Positions 12,101 through 25,414 of a stretch of 64,000 nt of DNA are shown piece after piece. The translations under genes and the position numbers were made by a program. Each line of letters opens with the position of its first letter. The stretch's first letter is position 1. The DNA is taken from assembly GCA_964057225.1 (NCBI GenBank), contig OZ059896.1, positions 13,190,501 through 13,254,500 of the forward strand. Reading direction: 5' to 3'. Source of the stretch: Auanema rhodensis (lineage: Eukaryota > Nematoda > Chromadorea > Rhabditida > Rhabditidae). The notes below the pieces were generated by a model. That model had not been told where the DNA came from and made no database searches. It saw nothing but the letters and a program-made list of their open reading frames with translations.

Positions 12101-12960
12101 ACACCATGAAGAACATGACGATTAGAGCTTTGAACAGAAACCCTAACAAAAATCTGATTTCTATAATAGAGCAGAACCAACCTTATGTCTTTCCAAGAAA
12201 GAGTAATGGGATCTACAGTCTCAAGAGCAGATTCTGTAGTTGAAAAGGCAGCACCATATTCCGATTGGTTAACAGAAAGTAAACTCGTAGTTTCTTCCAT
12301 AGTTTTTAGAAATATTAAGAAGAGATACAGGCAAGGACACACAATACATATACACTAGATAAGAATACAGAGGTGATCAATAACACGCCTCTTTTGAACT
12401 TTAGTATCAAGATACAAAATAGTAGCTACCATATCCATTGTTTGTAAAAAGATAAAAAAACTAACCTAGAAGCATATATATCGAAGCACTTGATATGTAG
12501 AGATAATACTGTCATAACATCGGCAAAAACTGCACAAGTAAACGAAAACCCTAGACATAGTGAATATACGAAAATATTCCATAATAAAGGTATCTTCAGA
12601 AACTCGATAAATGCTGAAGAATAAGTTAATGGTGTATAGGAACTGTAATCTAACTTTGCCATAAATATATATGATAACGAAAAAAACCAGCTAGAGCTGT
12701 GTTAACGGGCTCGTTCAGCTTAAATCCCGCAGGATTTTCTGTTAAAATTGTAACGAGCTGCAAGAAAAATTACTTCAACCAGTAATTAAGATAATATTAT
12801 AAATATTAAGCAATCGAATCTACATCTAGCAACACCTTCGCTTACCTGGTCCATCATATCAATCAGTTCATTTAATATGCTCCAAAAATACTTATACGAT
12901 AAGTCCATGTCCAAACACAAAAATATAATACATCCAAATAAAATATCCAAAATAGTGCAC
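9192..12960 (-). CDS. PIGQ: PIG-Q / GPI1, GlcNAc-PI transferase component; interrupted by a nested gene and a frameshift
   Basis: PIG-Q is part of the ER complex that transfers GlcNAc from UDP-GlcNAc to phosphatidylinositol, the first step of GPI-anchor synthesis. Exons at about 12960-12848 ([14 protein letters not shown]), 12765-12467 ([39 protein letters not shown]), 9603-9512 ([20 protein letters not shown]), 9452-9353 ([20 protein letters not shown]) and about 9305-9192 follow human PIGQ in order. The exon ending at 12466 joins in frame to the exon starting at 9603, giving a 2,862-base intron that holds the whole ABCG gene. Between YHIYLW and SYTPLTYSS (about 12659-12640) the frame shifts by one base. 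The N-terminal region and the human C-terminal tail were not found. It may be a pseudogene, a short nematode form, or an assembly error. Confidence 0.75.
9726..12300 (-). CDS. ABCG (White-type) half-transporter, nested in a PIG-Q intron
   Basis: ATP-binding-cassette half-transporter with the ATPase domain first, then six helices. Walker A is split by an intron (LMGA / [12 protein letters not shown], about 12050-11990). The Q-loop region reads [19 protein letters not shown], the signature is [12 protein letters not shown] (about 11480), Walker B is [14 protein letters not shown], and the H-loop is [14 protein letters not shown]. Then comes [20 protein letters not shown], typical of the White group. 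Membrane exons follow ([32 protein letters not shown]), with the last exon ending [13 protein letters not shown]. Start taken at MEETTSLL (12300); an in-frame Met lies at 12342. The substrate is unknown; White relatives move pigment precursors, amines or lipids as dimers. Confidence 0.9.
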
Positions 12961-13205
12961 ACATCGCATGAAAAACTATATAGGATGCGATTTTGAAATC
13001 AGAATATTTGTGTACCTTCTTTTCCAATATTTTTTATAATGTTTCACCACCTCCAAATTGTTTGTGTACTCATTAATGCTAATCATACTTAATTATCAAT
13101 ATATAAGTTTTATCTATTGGATTTAACAGTATTACATAGTTCCGGACTAAACATGGACGAAACACAGTTAATGAATATTTTATTTCTAGCTCCTGCCTAA
13201 TCTAT

Positions 13206-14980
13206 TTAGAGCTTTCCTTGGGCGGCAAGTTTTGCCTTCAATGACTCGGGCATCTCTGGGGGAGGTGGACGAGGAATGTTGAGAGCAACCTTCACAGAAT
13301 CGTAAATAAACCATTGAAGAGCGGTGAGTGTTCCAATCATAATGATACGAGGACCAAGACCCTTCCATAATCCACCAAATCCTATCTTCTTGATGATACC
13401 TCCAACGGAAGCGTTAGCATCTTGGTTCAATTTGGAGACGAGAGTATCAGCTGGATGGGAAACAACAGCGCAGAAAACTCCTGTAGTATATGTGTATAAA
13501 AAATAAAATATGAAAGACAAACCAGCAATATATCCAGCAACAAAGGTAACAACCAACTGTTCACCCTTAGAGCAATCAGCGCGAGGCTTTGGTACAGCAT
13601 ATTGATAGAGAAGTTCGACAGTTCTCTCGAAGCAAGCGAATTTCATCATGGTGTATGGAATTTGTCTCATCCAGAGAGGAGGAAGACCCTAGATGGCAAA
13701 ATTAAATTAGTCTTTATCAGATTGCTTTACCTTGAAAAATCCGCCAAGTCCCTCTGCTTTGTAAATAAGTGGAGCACATCCACGGAGAGTTGGTGGAACT
13801 CCAACAGCAGTTTGAACACGAACTTTAGTGGCTTCCATAGGAGCCAAAAGAATATCAGCGAAAAACTCAGCAGATGCAGAAGCGGCCAAATATAATGCAG
13901 TACGGTAGAGGTATGCATTTTCCTCTCCAATAGCGTCTCCATACACATTCTTGAACACTTCATAGAATCCGAACTTTCCAAGCCCTTGAAGAGAATATCC
14001 AACTAAAGTTGGAGCCCATCCTTTAGCGAGAGCTCTAACTCCCTCTTCAGCAACAGTTGTTCTGAAACCAGAAACAATTCCACTGTACTTCTCAGGATTT
14101 ACCTAAAAAATAATTAAGAAAAATCAAACATAGAAATTCTAACTTGAATTCTACACTTGATCAAATCAAGTGGAACGATGGCTGTATGTGTAAGACCGCA
14201 TGATAAAACACCTCCGAAAGCGCACAAGGCATAATATTTACCGGATCCAAATTCAACAGCTCCTCCTGCAACATTATAGCAATTACATTTACATTTCACT
14301 ATCAAACCTATCACACTTGGTATTGTCGTGCTTAATACCGAAATACCAATTTGTAAAGCATTATATGAAAAATCGTACGAAAGCCACTCAATTAAACCAT
14401 CAACTAGCTTACAAAAACACCAAAAATATAAAACAATCCAGCTGAATATTATCACAATCCAACCCAAAGTCCCCCCCCTGTATTGTGGGCTATTAGCGAG
14501 AATCAAATACGGATAACTCTTTTCTTGAGTTTCAGAAGTCATGACAAATTAAATAATTATGGATAAAACTAAAGCATTCGTCCAAACAATCCACGCAAAC
14601 AGCCACGTTCCGCCAGATTGAAATCTCTCAAATCGATAGATGCGCCGCCCCTTCGAAAAGTAACATATTGTAAATATCAGAACAAATTATTAGAACTAAA
14701 CTGGTGTGGCAACCTTTCTGAACTCAATTGCAAATATGAAAACATAATTTATTTTCAATGGAACAAAAAAGCTTTTATAAAATAACAAAGCTAATAGGAT
14801 ACTCAAAGCTATATTCACCACTTTCACAAAAATTCATACGATTTTTCATATAATAGAAACAACTCTCTTACATTACTAATTCTTACCGTTTTGAGCTCCA
14901 CTAGCACATGAAGCAGATCTAACAGGAAGACAGAAAGGATTTGATTTAGCAGACTCTGTTAATTGGCTAAAGGCTCCCAT
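13206..14980 (-). CDS. SLC25A3: Mitochondrial phosphate carrier
   Basis: Inner-membrane carrier that imports phosphate for ATP synthesis. Joined exons match human SLC25A3 almost throughout: GKYYALCAFGGVLSCGLTHT, IVPLDLIKCRIQV (first PxDxxK signature), LAASASAEFFADILLAPMEA, LWMRQIPYTMMKFACFERT, VSHPADTLVSKLN (third signature) and PRPPPPEMPESLKAKLAAQG. The first exon at 14980-14887 begins MGAFSQLTESAKSNPF, comparable to the N-terminal presequence of the family, and joins in phase (AAC G / GA GGA) to the exon starting near 14265 across a 0.6 kb intron. An alternative Met at 14542 is in an open frame that runs through that intron into exon 2. Confidence 0.95.
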
Positions 14981-15362
14981 TTTTACCTTAATATTTAAAC
15001 ACTATTAATATATATTACCTAAAAACTCAAAAGACTCAAAAGACTCAAAAGACTCAAAAGATTCAAAAGATTCAAAAGGTTCAAAAAACAATACATATAG
15101 AAGAGACACTTTTCTAGAGATTGGATAGCTTACTCTACTCTGGCAAAGGCGGTTTATTTTTTACCGTATTACTCATTCCAATCGAAGATAATCATGAGCA
15201 TCTAACTTTCTTGGACGTATGCCAATATCATCGAGGTATTAGAATTGAAGTCTCATGAAATGCATTGAAATATGTTGTAATATATAAATGTGTATTTGTA
15301 ATTAAAATGATAAAAGATTTTAAATATATATTTAGATCAGCTAAAGTAGGTTGAATATTAAA
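14981..15362. promoter_or_regulatory. Divergent promoter region of phosphate carrier and prefoldin 1
   Basis: Non-coding on both strands as far as I can see. It contains a 9-base tandem repeat just upstream of the carrier start. A TTTAG-like acceptor at about 15335 could be a trans-splice site for the prefoldin mRNA (inference). Confidence 0.4.
15025..15087. repeat. 9-bp tandem repeat, 7 copies
   Basis: Seven head-to-tail units of ACTCAAAAG. The last three units degenerate to ATTCAAAAG, ATTCAAAAG and GTTCAAAAA. Confidence 0.9.
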
Positions 15363-15845
15363 ATGGCTGATGAAGAGTTGAAAAAGGTTGAAAACTTGAT
15401 TAATTTTTTTAAATCATTTAGTTATAGGCATTTCAAGATCTTCAATTTAAGACTAGCGAATCTCGAGGACGAATTGCTCAGGGAGAACAAACCAAGAAAA
15501 GTTATGTTCAGGTTTCTTTCTAGTTTTGGATTAACCTGAAAACATATTTCAGCAAAAAAGAATAGCGGAAGTGACCTCTGGCGCTTTAACTGATATTTCT
15601 CCAGAGTTGTCTATATACAGAGGTGTTGGTAGAATGTTCCTTTTATCCAATAGAGATAAGGAAATGGAGCGATATCAGAAAGAAGCTAAAGATTTAAGGT
15701 TCAGCATCCTAACAAATATTCACCTTTTTTTCAATGCTTTAGTGAACGCATTGAAACTATTGATAAGCAAAAGGCCTACTTGGAGAAAAGCATGGTGGAA
15801 GCCGAAAATAACTTGAGAGAAATGGTTCAGTTTCGTCGTTCATAA
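15363..15845 (+). CDS. PFDN1: Prefoldin subunit 1
   Basis: Beta-type subunit of the prefoldin hexamer, which delivers unfolded actin and tubulin to the CCT chaperonin. Three to four short exons give a protein of about 120 residues, the usual length. It starts MADEELKK, continues AFQDLQFKTSESRGRIA, and has the family core SIYRGVGRMFLLSNRDK and then KAYLEKSMVEAENNLREMV. That is two long helices flanking a short beta hairpin, as in human PFDN1 (MYEGVGRMFIL). Start is ATG 15363 and stop is TAA at 15843-15845. Confidence 0.88.
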
Positions 15846-16817
15846 GTTTGTTATTTTTAAAGATGTAACCTGTTTTCACCATCATAAATTCTGTTTTATT
15901 TTGCTTTGGGTATTTTTTTACACGACTTTAGTATCTTCACGCTAATGCTTTCAGATGAACTTAGCCTCACTTTAATCCTATTTTCTGTGCTTACATTTTT
16001 TTAAAACATTTTTATGAGCTAATGATTTCAAGGCTTAAGTCAAATATCAGCTTTACGCTGTTTATTCGTTTATATGTCGAATGCTTCCCTAAAGGTAACA
16101 GTTGTACCAAAAGGCTAATAAACGTTTTGTTTTATATATATGTTTATAAGTTTATTTCAAGTATCCTAATATTTCCTTCAGACTTCCTTTGGAAGGTTAG
16201 CTTCTGTAACAAACATTTTTCAGATATTTCTTTTAATTATGATAGTTTCTTTATAATTTCAAATAATCGGTTTACTAGGGTTTGCAATTAGATTAAGTTT
16301 TATAGTCCACACACTTACAAGTGGTGGAACTGAACTGAACTGAACTAAGTCTTTCTGTATAATGTTTTGAGAAATAAACATTACCGTTGAAGAGTAATTA
16401 ATCTTGAATACTTATGGAAACTAAATGTATTGGTGTATTAACGGTATAATTGAGAGGTTCAACTAGTAATTGTTTTAGAAATATATGCATTTGATAATTT
16501 GTGTGAATGTTGTATATTTAGATGGTAAATACCAAAAGCAATAGTAATAAAAAAGTTGTTCTTATCAAATGTATTAGTTGTTTTCATTTGTTATTTTACA
16601 TTAAATACATAATGTATATAGGTATAAAGTTTTAGTAATTAGATTTATTTATTTTGTTGTAGGAAGATTGATTAGTGATGTTCTATGTAGATCAATACGA
16701 TATTTGGTTTGCGCGGGCCCTATGGTGCACAACGACATTTTTTCCATATTTATAAAGATTTATTATAAAAAATTTATTACATTAATATGAAATTACGCAT
16801 GATCTCAATTTTTTAAG
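15846..16817. other. Intergenic region, prefoldin 1 to UAP1
   Basis: No gene recognised. A 90-codon plus-strand frame at 16022-16291 is rich in F, I and S and resembles no family, so it is treated as chance. The region holds a GAACT repeat. UAP1 is immediately preceded by TTTTTTAAG, a possible trans-splice acceptor. Confidence 0.5.
16327..16346. repeat. GAACT pentamer, 4 tandem copies
   Basis: Four perfect tandem copies of GAACT in the prefoldin-UAP1 intergenic region. Confidence 0.9.
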
Positions 16818-19111
<2,294 letters not shown>

Positions 19112-20219
19112 TTTTTTTGACATATTTTTTTTAGAAATTTGTAGTAAAATGGTTTTTTTAAATGTTTTTTCTTGATAATTTCAGTTTAACTAGTTAAGCA
19201 TGAGGCATATACTGTTTTATGGGAATACTAGTGGTTCACAGTTAATCCTTCAGTGTTATACGTACGGCCGCCTTTTAAGTCGATCGTTTATTCAGGGTAT
19301 TGATGTAGTATTTTACGAATTAATGTTCGCTATTGGAGTATTGCGTGTTCTTGTTTTTATCCTTTTGTGTATTCCGAACAGGTAAACTGGGGTCATTAGG
19401 AAAATTTAAAGCATAAGAGCTTAGAGATGTAGTGTAACTTGCGCTTATTTTAAAAGTTAGATTGTTTATGAACAACTTTGTTTTTTCTTATGTTATTCGA
19501 TGAAATGCTGTTGATCTACAGAACACGAATGATGGTAGGTGTCGGCTCATGATATGAACATGAAAGGTCACAAATCGCTTGCTTCATTATATACTTATGT
19601 TGTATGATGCTCAATGAAGCGGCCAAATTGTAAATAGCCATATAATAGTCTAAAAGGTGTTGCCCGGCTGTCAAACGCTTCCTGACATAGACAGTTAACA
19701 AGCAAATATTTATAATTGTTCTATTGCTCAATGGCAAAAACTCCTTTGTTCTCTCCTACTTTTATGATTATATTTTAAAAGTATACTCTTCGAAAGTAAG
19801 AAGAAATGAGTAAGAAGGCATTTACTATACTCATTTACATCGTTTTATCTGATGTAAATGCATTATAATGTGGTTTTGATAATATGTTTCTATGAAAGTA
19901 GCTTTTTTGTGATATGAAAGAAGTCTTACTATCTGACTAAATTCTACGTTTCTCAGAAAATCGAGAATCTTCTACTTATTCTAGCTATTTCCGCTGTGAG
20001 ATATTAAAGATCTTGCCTTCGAAGAGGGTGGGTTCGATTAGTGACCGACCGTAGTCATAGGCCAATGGCGGTTGTGGTTATTCCATGCTTGACTCCGCCT
20101 ACAAGGCTCTTCGCCGTCGGTTTCACAGCAGCGTTTGATAGAGCGTGATCACGTTGATCTTTTAAAATTCGCATTTGACTTCCCTTATCTGAAAATTATT
20201 TTCTATAATAATTTATTAC
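19112..20219. other. Intergenic / upstream region of the nuclear receptor
   Basis: No recognised exon. A relatively GC-rich block lies at about 20005-20160 in otherwise AT-rich DNA. In it GTG-ACCGAC (20041-20049) can pair with GTCGGT-TT-CAC (20116-20126), and CGTGATCACG (about 20144-20153) is a perfect palindrome. It could hold a receptor 5' exon, a structured RNA or a regulatory element. Open frames at 19200-19385 (+) and 19516-19737 (-) match nothing I know. Confidence 0.4.
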
Positions 20220-23200
20220 TCCTGTACCTTTCCTTCGAACATCCTGTCGGCCGCAACTGAATTTGAGGAGCTTTTAGCTTCTAATTCGCTTTCATCTTCA
20301 TCTCCACCTGCATGTTCATCGGACACAACATCATCTTTCGGAATATTGGAACAATCAGCTACAGCTTTATTAAATTCTTTACTTTCTAATACAACACCAC
20401 CTATTTTACAACAAACATCGTGTGCTGCTTCCAATTCTAATAATATTAGTGGCATGTCTGCCTCACAACCAAGCAGTAAGTTTATATTTCTAAGTGTATT
20501 TCTTTATTTTATTAACAAAATGATACCAATTCTTAAATATTTCTAATTTATTAGTCACTAAATAAAAAAGATATCGGTGATTCAAGCTCTCGAGATATGT
20601 TATGCACATATCAAGTGTACGAGATGAGATGACATGAAGTGTTGTCTAATACGTACTACAGGGTATAGTATATTGTATTTCCTATTCAAGAATAGTACTT
20701 TCAGGATTGATATAGATTTTGGTACAAAATTATTAATACTTTATTAATTCTAGGTCGCATTTTGCTGGATGTTCCTTGCAGAGTTTGTCAAGACCATTCC
20801 TCTGGCAAACATTATGGGATATTTTCTTGCGATGGGTGTGCAGGATTTTTCAAAGTTGAAGCTTTTAGCGAAAATAGAATATAAATATATGAATTTCAGA
20901 GATCTATAAGGAGGCATCGTCAATATATTTGTAAAAACAAAGGAGGAGCTGAAGAAGGACGTTGTATTGTAGACAAAACCCATAGAAATCAGTGTCGGTA
21001 AGTACTAAAGAAAAGGGATTAATAGCTGGTTCGTGTTTTCCGTAAAAGACATGGATACTCTATCAATTTAATACTGGTAGGTCATCAAGAGTATATCCTT
21101 CTATTGTTAGTATACAACATATACAACACTTTTAAGTCATCATAACCTTTTTACAACTTGCCGAAGATGAATATTTCTTGATGATCTTTAAAACTGTCAG
21201 TCGTTACCCAGCAATGTTGAATAATAAGAAATAAATTGTTTAGGAATAATATAAGGGCTTTTCAGAGCATGTCGACTCCTGAAATGCTTAGAAATAGGAA
21301 TGAACAAAGAAGCCGTTCAACACGAGCGAGGGCCACGCAACTCTTCAATTCGTCGTCAATCATTCTTACTTCAACAACAGCAACAAAGAATAATTTCAGT
21401 AAGTGTTATCTTTAAATTTAATGAGGAATCGCGACATTTGAAAAACATTGAGCTTCGATTGTCAGCGTGGTTAAGCAAAAAACTGCTAAAAGAGTATATC
21501 TTTGTACAATATTATAAGTACCCAATTCGACACAAGGCCAGCTGATGATTAAATGACATATCCCTCTACTTATTGAACCATCTTTTCATTCTAATAACAT
21601 GTATGATCAAATATTGTTGGTTAAATCCAGCATCATAGCCTCGTAAGACCCGCATCTGTCTCTATTGCACAAGTGCTTGAACTGAACAAACATACTTATC
21701 TTACTCTATTATGTGAGATGATTACTTGTAAATGGCCTTCATGTCTTCATGTATGTATGACTAACTTTTGTTACTTTATTTCCGTTTGAAATCTGTCATA
21801 TATGAGAGAATTGGTACATATCTCATTGCATTACTTAGAAATATTTTCAAACCTCGTCTTCGGCATTATTAATTCAGAATTCATTACAATATATGTGAGA
21901 AAGAGCAGTGTAGGAAAGATGAAGGGGTGGGGACTTAGTGGCAGTACAGTATACCTTGGGTTGTGTTGTTGACGTCACAAAGAAGGAACCATTCTTATTT
22001 TTTCTTTTCCTTTTCCAAAAGTGGATGTTTTCACCTCGAAAACCGATGCGCTGAGATTCCTTTGAGCCATAAATTATCTTTCATGCCACCTATTTTTCTG
22101 TTCATAAACTGAAAAGAGAGAGCAGGATAGAGACAAACTAAGAGTAAGCATGAGAATTAGAGCGATTGCAAAGGATAGAGACCCCGGAAAAAAGAGAGGG
22201 TGCTGTGCTGGAACTTCTCTCTACTACCGTAATCGAATCATCATGACTTTGGGTCGGATTTAGTTGAGCTGAACTAAGTTGTATTCTCATCATCAAACAT
22301 TTGACATACCACCTACACGGGAGCCTTTTTGCCAAAAAAATTTAATTTGAAATAGATGAGACAAGTGAAAACGATGCTTTGAATAGAGAGATGAATTTGT
22401 TCTTCAATCCTGTAACAATAACAGAAAACATGGCTGAATGAAATACTTTTCGACACTTATTCATACATAAAAATTTATTTCAGCCAGATCTCACTTCCGA
22501 TGCCGAGCCTGCAACAATTACTACTACATCATCAGATTGTTTAACTGAAATAGCAGCTAGAGCTTTCTTCCACGTGATCAATTGGGCCAAATGCCAGCTA
22601 CCTTTCGCATGTCTCCCTCACGATAAGCAGGTTGGAAATATATACGTTATAAACTTATTTTATAGTTTTTGTCAACTTAGATCTAAATGTATGCATTTGT
22701 AGATTATTGCTTTTCAAAATTCTTGGCCCTCCTTATTTGTATTATTATCAACGGATCAAAAACTTATCACCTCATCGCAAGTTCGTAATAGCAAGAGTGG
22801 AATGTCAAAAGATAAAAATGACGTATGTAGTATATCCATAGCATTTCTTTTAAAAGTTTGAAATTCAGGTTATATCCGCTTTTGAAAAAGTAGAAAATCT
22901 TCATCTTGATTCTCGAGAAATACAACTTCTAAAACTTTATGCTCTTTTAAAAGGTATTATATTAATTTGTTTTTGCTATTATTTCATAGAAACATGTATA
23001 GACACTGTTAGTGGCCTACAGCTAGGATATCAATTAGCTACATTCCAGCAATTATTTTTCAGAGCCGATCCATTCCGTTTCTTGAAGTAAGTTTTTATTT
23101 CCTCATAATTATAATAAAAATATTTTCAACAGATGTATGGAAATCTTATCTATTCCCGCTGAGCCATTTGTTGAAGTTTTATTCCGGCCTTCTATTGGAA

Positions 23201-23432
23201 ATGCATCTATGACTGTTTTAATAACTGATATACTCAGTCCGATAAAGTCCATTGAACCATTCTTGCTGAAAGCGTTACAAACTCCATTTAATGTTAGTTG
23301 TTCTGATATTTTGCAATAATTTTTATGTTTTAGCCACAGCTAGATGGTGAACGATCTTCTCCCGAACCATCGTCAAACGCATCGTCAAGTTTCTCGAAAG
23401 TTGAACAAGATGACCAACCCATATCACCTTGA
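20220..23432 (+). CDS. NR2E1: Tailless/TLX-type nuclear receptor (5' end unresolved)
   Basis: Transcription factor with a zinc-finger DNA-binding domain and a ligand-binding-like domain. An acidic/Ser-rich N-terminal exon (about 20220-20475) leads into [20 protein letters not shown] and [14 protein letters not shown] (P-box of the NR2E group). The second finger follows ([20 protein letters not shown]) and then [17 protein letters not shown], close to tailless/TLX and C. elegans nhr-67. The second-finger spacing carries an extra GGAEEGR insertion. After a 1.1 kb intron the ligand-binding domain has [20 protein letters not shown] and [12 protein letters not shown]. It ends in an acidic/Ser tail ([18 protein letters not shown]). 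An in-frame stop near 20189 with no Met shows that at least one upstream exon is missing. In animals this family controls forebrain and neuronal fate. Confidence 0.88.
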
Positions 23433-24594
23433 TGACTAATTATGTCTATTGGAAATTTGTGAAAAAAAGGTTTTAATTTCTCCCATATTGTTTTTAGTTC
23501 TACTGAAAGTCTCATTTGAGTAAACATTTTTTAAACGTTTATTTTATATGACATTCACTACTTATTTCTATGCCAACAAGACTTCTATTAATTAATATTA
23601 ATATTATTGTTTTTATTTTTATTTTTTCATTCATAAGATAAGTAATTAGACATACTTAACGCCTAAGTGTTAACAAGTCTCCCAGGTAGAAATGACAGTC
23701 ATAACAAATGGTAGTGTGAGGTCAAAATTATTCAGGCACCCCCTTATTAGGTCATTATGATCCGTAAAAGAAGTTCCAACAGTGCTGTCACGAGTGTCTC
23801 AAGTGTGAATAGTAAAGATAAATATGGAATAATTGTATTCAAATACTTAGAAGAGAACGATGTGGTCGAACAACTACAGTATCCTCTCAAATCAGTTCAT
23901 CTTCTTCGTATGGATTAACTATTGAATTCATAGCTACCAAGAGAGAAAAATTCTGGAAAAAATCAGTTTTGTTAATTTTAGATAGAAAAAAGGCAAAAGA
24001 AACAGACGTTTGTCATCACCTATGAGAACTAGTTGTGAAGTTGTCGCCTAGTTTCTCCGGATATTATGACATAGCAAATCTTGAATCAGCCTCACAGCTA
24101 TTAAACGAGACACCCGAGCAGGTGGTTCATACTGTACGAGCAAAAAAATCAAACAAAACGAAAAGACAATGAATTTATGAAAAAATGAATCAACAAAAGA
24201 TTTCAACCAGTATACTTGTATTTTCAAAATCAATATCAAGTTGAAAGTGAACGTTAATGAACTTCACTTAAGCATTTATTATTCTATATCAAATGTTGTT
24301 AATCGACTTCCATTCAATAAAGTGTTACCAATTCACTTGTGTGTCCTGAGCTATATTGTATTATAGCTCGTTTTTCATACTAGAAAAGAAAAGAGGATGA
24401 AAACCGTTATCAGAGAAAATGACATCGCGATCATATCTGTTTTGTAAGGGGCTTGTAATTGATTCATTGCCCTAATTATGTTATTTCCATTATATCAATC
24501 TATTCTATGGAATTCATATCATTATACTAATCTGATTATTCTTTACATACTTGTTTTTATTAAACTTTTAAAAGGATATTACATTTATTTTAGA
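23433..24594. other. Intergenic region, nuclear receptor to Rap-like GTPase
   Basis: Mostly non-coding AT-rich sequence. A weak small-gene candidate lies within it. The sequence just before the GTPase start is TATTTTAG, a possible cis or trans acceptor. Confidence 0.4.
23757..23985 (+). CDS. Possible small two-exon gene, unknown
   Basis: ATG at 23757 opens a 53-codon frame (MIRKRSSNSAVTSVSSVNSK...). A GT at about 23880 and an AG before CTACCAAGAG would give an alternative two-exon reading ending ISFVNFR at 23985. No family recognised. The amino-acid composition is ordinary and coding status is doubtful; it could be chance. Confidence 0.2.
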
Positions 24595-25354
24595 ATGAAA
24601 GAATATAAAATCGTGATAATTGGTAATGGTGGAGTAGGTAAAAGTGCTTTGGTAATCTTTAACGTATCTTATTATAATGATTTTCGAATATATTCTGTTT
24701 GTGAAGATATTATGATATTTCAGACAGTCCGTTTTGTCCAAGGCCAATTTATTACCTCTTATGACGCTACTATTGAAGACTCGTACAGAAAATATGTTCA
24801 TATCGATGGTGAAGAGTGTCGCATGGAGATATTGGATACTGCTGGAATTGTCGAATACATTACTTTTACATTGATCAAACGATCTGTAGTTTAGGAGCAA
24901 TTTACTGGAATGAGAGACCTATATCTTCGTAATGGTAATGGCTTCATTCTTGTATATTCTGTCGATGATTACTCTTCATTTTTAACTGTTCAAAGCTTTG
25001 CTAAAAGCATAGTTAAGCAAAAGAATGGATTTGTAAAATAAATTTTATAGAGTTAACTTTGAAGATAATTCAGGCTCCAATGGTATTTGTTGGTAATAAA
25101 TCCGATAAAGCAGAATGTCACCGAGTTGTACCTATTTCTAAAGGAATTGAGTTAGCAAAAACATATCGCAGTCCCTTTCTGGAAACAAGTGCTAAAAGTG
25201 ACATAAATGTCAAAGAGGTAAAAAGAAAAAATGAAATATAATCATTTATTAGTTTAAGATTTTTTTGATTTGTGCCAGACAAATCCAATCTGCATTTAAG
25301 AAAAAAACGAAAAAGAATAAATATCACTCGCCAAACTGCTGTGCCATGTCATAA
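24595..25354 (+). CDS. Rap/Ras-family small GTPase
   Basis: Membrane-anchored GTP switch. Four exons give [19 protein letters not shown] (P-loop), [20 protein letters not shown] (effector region), [17 protein letters not shown] (switch II), VFVGNKSD (NKxD) and [13 protein letters not shown] (SAK). The end is a Lys-rich tail and CCAMS, a CaaX box (CAMS) predicted to be prenylated. Overall it is nearest Rap1 ([26 protein letters not shown]). Differences: the effector Pro of [11 protein letters not shown] is Ala, and the residue at the Ras Q61/Rap T61 position is Ile. The last intron ends in TTTAAG (AAG at 25256-25258). Without that join the C-terminal CaaX frame would be lost. Confidence 0.85.
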
Positions 25355-25414
25355 TATTAAATTCTATTGCAATACACTTTACTTTTAAATTAATAAATAA
25401 ATTATTCGAAGCAT

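Noticed and set aside
12426-12662. Considered a separate gustatory-receptor-like membrane protein
   Set aside because: FADVM...[10 protein letters not shown] matches PIG-Q and joins in frame with the PIG-Q exons beyond the ABCG gene.
12645-12689. GT...CAG 45-base intron inside PIG-Q spanning FFRYHIYLW
   Set aside because: It would remove a conserved segment and, being a multiple of three, does not fix the frame; a stop follows.
16022-16291. Plus-strand 89-codon frame between prefoldin 1 and UAP1
   Set aside because: Low-complexity F/I/S composition typical of AT-rich non-coding DNA and no resemblance to a family.
19200-19385. Plus-strand 61-codon hydrophobic frame downstream of UAP1
   Set aside because: No homologous motif and no clear splice partners; most likely UAP1 3' UTR.
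20025-20100. GGTTCGATT, a tRNA T-loop-like sequence near 20030
   Set aside because: No flanking T-stem, anticodon stem or acceptor stem could be drawn, so not a tRNA.
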